From: Dipteronia dyeriana
Taxonomy: Eukaryota; Streptophyta; Magnoliopsida; Sapindales; Sapindaceae
Assembly: GCA_032871835.1 (NCBI GenBank)
Contig: CM065297.1
Location: 93,021,052-93,085,051, forward strand
Direction: 5' to 3'
DNA: 64,000 nucleotides
The translations under genes and the position numbers were made by a program. The notes under the pieces were generated by a model. That model worked only from the letters and a program-made list of their open reading frames with translations. It did no database searches and was not told the origin of the DNA. This document shows positions 58,691 to 64,000 of this stretch, one piece after another (the stretch's first letter is position 1; the number at the start of each line of letters is the position of its first letter).

Positions 58691-59239
58691 AACTACTACA
58701 CTTAATATTCATAATTTACTTATTAAAAAAATCAATAATACAAATTAAATTTCTAAATTTACTAATAACAAATATTAAAATTACTACTAAACTTAAAAAT
58801 CTTAATATACTAAACAAATAATATTAACATTAAAGCCCAAAAATTGATAAACTAACTAACTAAATAAAAATGTTTTTATTTATCAACTACAGTTTAAACA
58901 TAAAAATATAAATTTACCATGAAAAAATGTTTGAGCAAAAGTAATAAGAAAATTGTACCTTTAAAATTTGGTGTGTTTGTGGAAAATTTAGAGAATTTTA
59001 TAGAGAGAGTAATAATAAAATTGAATGAAAAAGTGTAGAGAATTGGAGAATATAGAGATTGAAAGAATGATAGAGAGAATGAATGGAAAATGAAATGGAT
59101 GGAAGTATTTATAGAAAAATTTGATTTGTGGGTTAAAATTTAATTTGAAAGATTTCAAGGGGTTTTTTGTAATTTTCAGAGGCTTCAACGGCTGGAATTC
59201 AAAATCCAACCGTTGGAGGGAATATTAAAAAAAATGGTT
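58691..59239. other. AT-rich 5' region of the hAT element
   Basis: Repeat fragments to about 58850, then unique AT-rich sequence. A promoter probably lies here (TATAGAGAGAG on the plus strand near 58999), but none can be assigned. Confidence 0.4.
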
Positions 59240-59464
59240 GAATTGACGGACCGGTGTGCCGGTCCAGGGGCCTGGCACGCCAGCTAGGCGTGCCGTGGAG
59301 GGCCGACCCGCCGGACCTGGTACCAGCGGCCCAGCACGCGGCCGGTCACGGACTGGGCATCGGTCTGGCCTGCCTCCTTCACGGGTTGTGCTTGGCACGA
59401 CTCGTTTCGCTTCGCGGACCAGCCAGACCAGCCTGTCTCGGGCCGGTCCATAATTACAGCACTA
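59240..59464 (-). repeat. GC-rich subterminal region and right end of the hAT element
   Basis: Many GGCC/CCGG/GGTCC motifs up to the inverted end TAGTGCTGTAATTATGGACC (minus). Such clusters are transposase-binding regions in hAT elements. The long GC-rich frames here are not considered genes. Confidence 0.65.
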
Positions 59465-59472
59465 GTCTGCAC
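59465..59472. repeat. hAT target-site duplication, right copy
   Basis: GTCTGCAC, as at 35129-35136. Confidence 0.85.
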
Positions 59473-59739
59473 CGCGGTTGGTGCCTTGTGGTCTATGCAG
59501 CAGTATCCTTCGGACTTGGGTTTCTTTGGTTGTTTCTGGCTTCACATATCCCAACAATATATATATATTATTCAAAAATTAGTTAATAAATTTAGTTATT
59601 ACCAAAACAAAATGTAATGACTTGCAAATAGAAAATATTATATGCATCCAAAATACAAGATAAAAATCATTTATTGAATTTTTTTTTACGTTATTATTAA
59701 AAATTAGAATTCTAGGATATTGTTGAAATTTTAAGAATG
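59473..59739. other. Right flank of the hAT insertion site
   Basis: Continues the sequence of 34960-35128 (CGCGGTTGGTGCCTTGTGG) to about 59560, then AT-rich. Not recognised. Confidence 0.4.
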
Positions 59740-60279
59740 TAAGCATTATATAAAGAAATAATTAAATCTTGTATTGTATACATAAGTATGAATAGACATG
59801 TATCTGGAAACGTAGCGGAAACCATCCAACTCATAGAGAGTCTTAATCCCGAATCCATAATGGAGCAATAACCTGAAAAGAACAATAGAAACAATAGAGG
59901 GTTTTCTACTCTCTTCTTGCCTTTATCAGATTGCCTAATGGGGAGACAGTTCTGTAACACATTCTATGAGTAAGAGTAGGGACCCTCTATAAATAGTATA
60001 ACTTCCTAGAATCCTAACCCATAAAGGATTCTCAAAACCCTAATAGGATGGCTAGTCCTAAAAGGAATAATAGACACACACATATACAATAGCCCATACC
60101 ATATCCTACATATATTTAATATAGCTAAGGTGCACCGAGCCCAATAAATATTGATCACATTAATAACGGACTTTATCCGGTCAACTCTCACTTACTTAAA
60201 CACTCCAATCAATTCGGTTTTCATAAACTTAAAATTATAATGTCAAATGTTGCTCACTATTTTATAAAAATCATATATT
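59740..60279 (-). mobile_element. Possible copia-type LTR fragment
   Basis: On the minus strand a purine run CAAGTGGGAGAATA (60278-60291) looks like the polypurine tract that precedes the 3' LTR in many plant copia elements. The following 500 bp have LTR-like composition and a TATA-like TATTTATAGAGG (about 59985). No second LTR, primer site or pol is visible in the window. Confidence 0.35.
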
Positions 60280-60635
60280 CTCCCACTTGAGCTATATAGA
60301 CATTATTATTTTAGATTTAAAAATTAATTTTAGAAAACGACTCTCCGAATTGACAATCAATTATATGTGGCCACAAATAATGTTTAAGAGAGTAACACAT
60401 TCATTCCCCTTAATCCAATACAACCTTAAGTATTCAACTACAAAGATCATTACATCTTTAATCGACATAAGACCATAACTAATTAAAATACCCTTAGCTC
60501 TACCTACCCGGGTAAAATGGTATGTATGTGTGGTATGGAAATTATATACAGATGTGATCATCATGCCTATTTCCATATAGATTCACATTCGCTTCAAGCG
60601 AAGTATCTCAAGATAAGAAACTTAAGATCCTCTTA
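60280..60635. other. Non-coding, possibly internal to a copia-type element
   Basis: No frame. Contains the putative polypurine tract at its left border. Confidence 0.35.
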
Positions 60636-61214
60636 TAAGCGTTTTTCGTTTACCGTTTTTCGAAAAGAAAAATGAAAATGAAAATAAAAATAGTGTTTTT
60701 GGTTTCAGTTTCGAAATTCAAAAACGCGTCTGGTAACATATACTGAGAGTTGTATTTTGGAAATGAAAATGGAAAAAATACATTTGGTAGGTTATCTGAA
60801 AACGATCAAAAATTGAAATATCAATTTTTACATTTTGTTTAATATTATAACAATTATAAATTGATTGATTAAATAATTAACCAATAAAATTTTTGCTTTA
60901 TAATTTATAAATTAAACGAAAGTAACACTTCACAAATTACTATAAAAAATATAAAAAAAAATCAGTTAATCAAAACTAAACTCTTAAATTATAAATAAAT
61001 AATTATAATATATATTATTATATATATTACTATATAAAAAAATATAATTGTATATATTATATTAATAAATAAAATATATATTAAATATTATTACATTACA
61101 ATAATATATATTATAATATTATTAACTTTTTAATAATATAATATAATTTTATTTATAATAACATATAATATATTGCAATATATCCTATATAAATATATAA
61201 TATTTGATATAGAC

Positions 61215-61272
<58 letters not shown>

Positions 61273-61417
61273 CTTATTGTATATAATAACTATATATATT
61301 CATTTATATATGTATTATATATATAATATATAATATAATATGCGTAAAATATATTATGTTATAATATGTATAATATAATATATATGTAATAATATTTATT
61401 ATAATAGATATATTATA

Positions 61418-61460
<43 letters not shown>

Positions 61461-61850
61461 ATGAATGTTTTTAGTTCTAATTGAAAATAAATTATTCTGG
61501 AATATATATATATATATATATATAATATGGGCATTTTGGTCATTTGAAACTCTTGTCCTGTCCCGTCCTGTCCCTTCCTATCCTAGTCATACTAAATGCA
61601 TAACAGTATAATTAATAGTTTAAAAAAATGATTTTTTTTATTAAAAAAAAAGTAAAAAACAGAATGAAAAACAAAAACTAGTATTTTGTCTTTTTCAAAT
61701 ATTTCACTGTTAACATTTATTTTGTTTTTCATTTTGTTTTTTGTTTTTTTGTAAATAAAATGAAAAACGGTTAACAAACGTGAATTCGAAATTGTTTTTG
61801 AAAAACACAAACGAAAATGGGCTGAAACAGTTGCAGGACGTAACCTTAAT
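60636..61850. mobile_element. Possible AT-rich foldback element
   Basis: Left GCGTTTTTCGTTTACCGTTT and right inverted ACGTTTGTTAACCGTTTTTC pair imperfectly. The core is extremely AT-rich with (TA)n tracts at about 61212-61270, 61426-61453 and 61504-61524. No coding. Confidence 0.35.
61212..61270. repeat. (TA)n microsatellite
   Basis: Pure TA run of about 58 bp. Confidence 0.95.
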
Positions 61851-62452
61851 ATTTTAAGCATCTTACACTCATTTGCCAAATATTTTGACTATGAGTTAAA
61901 CCTTCCTTAAGACGGGCATATCTTTCTGTCTTAAGTAATGTTCACTCATCGGTGGAAACTTTATACCTTTTGAGTGAACTGCCCCCTCAAGTTAAAAGTT
62001 TGAGATTTCTTACAATAACCAACAATCTGTGTGCACACAGTAACAAATATGACAAACATCTTAACATGCATATACAATATATTCTCGATAATATGAAACA
62101 AACATGCATAGAATAAATGCAATTAATCTAATAAAAGACACTCACTAGCCAAACACATTAAAAATATCAATCATCCAATACATGATATAACGTGCTCCAC
62201 AAAACCTCTAGAGTCAAATATTTTGGTTAGTGTATCAAGAGTTATTTTACTTGTGGCTATTAGAAACATGCAACTCTTAAATCTTCTCAACCACCATAAT
62301 ATTCATATGATTAAAACTCCGATATCTCTTATCATATTCAGAGAAGATAGATACCGTGAAATCATCACATAATACGCCGCATATTTCGTTATCCATACAT
62401 ACATGTGAGCATGAAACAATTAACCTCTACAAATACTATGAAACATTCTTTA

Positions 62453-62453
<1 letters not shown>

Positions 62454-62510
<57 letters not shown>

Positions 62511-62536
62511 CATCATCATCATCATTATTATTATTC
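62454..62536. repeat. (ATT)n/(ATC)n microsatellite
   Basis: Trinucleotide run of over 25 units; the poly-Ile and poly-Leu frames through it are artefacts. Confidence 0.95.
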
Positions 62537-63803
62537 AATAATACATGTCAAATTGGTTTGAAATCCATAAAGTCTACTAATGTAATAATAGAATCAATAC
62601 ATATAGACTAAGCATACATCAAACTATCATTTGCAGATATATAAATGATCTTTTCTTATGAGAACGTTCCAATTTACTTCAGGAATTAAAAACTTATGTA
62701 AGTTTATCACTTTTAACAATAGGTACCTCAAACAAGTAAACTTGTAATCATATCAATCCTTTAAGTGTTCTATTAATATATTTTCTCAATAGCATTATCA
62801 AAATAAGCTTGTTTGAGATTTTTTTTTTTACCTTGAAATACTAGAGATAAAATTCTTAATATCATATAAATGACAACACGGAGCACATGGGAAATAAGCT
62901 TACTCCCACTGACCTTCGGTTATGTCTAATGGCAAAATAAAACATTTTAACAAAGTCATAAAATGCCACTACTTTATTAAACTAAACACCATTTGTCTGG
63001 AAACTTGATTAATTATGTCAATGAAGTTTTAAAATATGCAAACTTAATACTCATTTTTCAAGTAAAATCTTCTAGCCATAAATTTGACAACTTTCAACAT
63101 TTAAGCTGAAAATAGTATTATGTCGAAAAAAATCATTTTCAACCAATAAGTTTGCAACTATTTGACAACTAATTCAAAACCTTAACTCCAATGACATCCA
63201 AAATTGCAGTTCAACAAACATGACATTTATTCAACAAATATATCACAAGCATACGATTTCTTCCTTAAAAGCAAGTTTTTGAAATTATACATTCTTAACA
63301 ACTTCATTCTCTCCCCTAAGAATGTATAATGCGTAGATAAAATTATTCTCATAAATAAAGCAGAACATATTCTATAAACTATTATCAATAGTTTCTAATT
63401 TTTACAGTCTTATCTTTATAGTTTATGAGATCACTTTTAATTCAATTAATCAAAAGACTTAAAATTGAGAATTTTAAATAATCAAAATGTCATAAGAATC
63501 AATTTTCTCCATTCTACTTTTGGTTGTGATTATAATGATTATATCTAAACTACAAGAACAATTATCAATCTAATTCTAAAACCTAAATGTAGAATTTACA
63601 ATGCAAGAAGAGTTCGAAAATCTATAAAGATTATTATTTACAAAAATCACCATATAACTCACCACGTGAAAATCATAAGCAAGAATGTATAATCTTGAAT
63701 AAACTTTAAGATATTACTTTAAATTCTCAGTCTTATTATGAAAATTGTATTATGCATTACAGGACCAAAATAAGAATTGTATCCAATAAAACTTTTAGGA
63801 TTT

Positions 63804-63870
63804 AAAGGTAACATAAATGTTACTATGAATTCAGATTTAAAGGTAACATAAATGTTACTATGAATTCATA
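63804..63870. repeat. 34-bp tandem duplication
   Basis: TTTAAAGGTAACATAAATGT and the following TACTATGAATTC appear twice in a row without visible mismatch, so the duplication is recent. Confidence 0.85.
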
Positions 63871-64000
63871 TGAATTCAAATAAAACCTCTTAACCAATTG
63901 GTTAAAATGTACCACAATAAATAACCCAGTAAATGCCTAATTGATAATAAATCAAATAATTCAAAACATAAATCAAATGGTATATTTCTTGCGATAGCAA

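Larger units (their letters stand above)
35137..59464 (-). mobile_element. hAT transposon, split by a 20-kb retroelement
   Basis: Ends TAATGGTGTAATTCTGGACC (left) and, inverted at the right, TAGTGCTGTAATTATGGACC, flanked by the perfect 8-bp duplication GTCTGCAC. Length without the retroelement is about 4.0 kb, usual for hAT. Both subterminal regions are rich in GGCC/CCGG motifs (35150-35300 and 59240-59455). The transposase is on the minus strand. The Ty3/gypsy insertion lies 236 bp inside the left end. Confidence 0.85.
61851..64000. other. Non-coding AT-rich region to the window end
   Basis: Contains an (ATT)n microsatellite (62454-62536) and a 34-bp direct duplication with AAAGGTAACATAAATGTTAC (about 63804-63870). 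Blocks such as GAGTGAACTGCCCCCTCAAG resemble non-coding parts of plant copia-type elements, but no gene is supported. Confidence 0.4.

Noticed and set aside
59254..59586. GC-rich frames of up to 110 codons
   Set aside because: Overlap the GGCC-rich subterminal hAT region in several frames at once; no homology recognised.
62356..62611. Poly-Ile and poly-Leu frames
   Set aside because: Translation of an (ATT)n microsatellite.

Overview
This is a repeat-rich plant nuclear window, probably pericentromeric or intergenic DNA of a dicot. Evidence is the AT-rich composition, Ty3/gypsy, copia-like, L1, MULE, hAT and MITE elements, GT-AG introns of 70-100 bp, and no intact host gene. Nearly every coding region is a decayed transposable-element gene; no rRNA, tRNA or CRISPR was recognised.

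Layout. (1) 1-6631: right part of a Mutator-like element (MULE) with a mudrA transposase pseudogene (+) and, tail to tail, a Ulp1/C48 protease gene with a DUF1985-like domain (-). A minisatellite of about 1.1 kb and a terminal repeat follow. (2) 7056-10070: a SINE with an 11-bp target duplication and a dense run of foldback/MITE elements, one sitting inside a (TA)n microsatellite. (3) 10578-23290: an L1-type LINE on the minus strand, split by a pol-less Athila-like LTR element (11224-19122, minus). That element carries a gag remnant, a coiled-coil segment and a plant-transposon-domain ORF whose first residues resemble the histone H3 tail. (4) 23291-35128: AT-rich DNA with a second MULE-type terminal-repeat element, a 740-bp tandem duplication and several MITEs. 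(5) 35137-59464: a three-level nest. A hAT element (8-bp duplication GTCTGCAC) holds a degenerate Tat-lineage Ty3/gypsy element (35373-55663, minus, duplication AAAGT). That element in turn holds a gene-less LARD-type relative (37909-46925, plus, duplication CTTTC), which landed in a predicted intron of the antisense ORF of the Tat element. (6) 59473-64000: flanking DNA, then sequence resembling the 3' end of a copia-type LTR element in minus orientation, with low-complexity AT DNA.

The genes do not form a cellular pathway; their relations are those of nested transposons. The relative order is clear: LARD after Tat element after hAT, and Athila-like element after LINE. I found no convincing new biological system. 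The items most worth checking are the H3-tail-like N-terminus, the antisense ORF with its own promoter and intron, the MULE-borne protease with all three catalytic residues, and the 99-bp (33-codon) repeats shared by host and nested retroelements.
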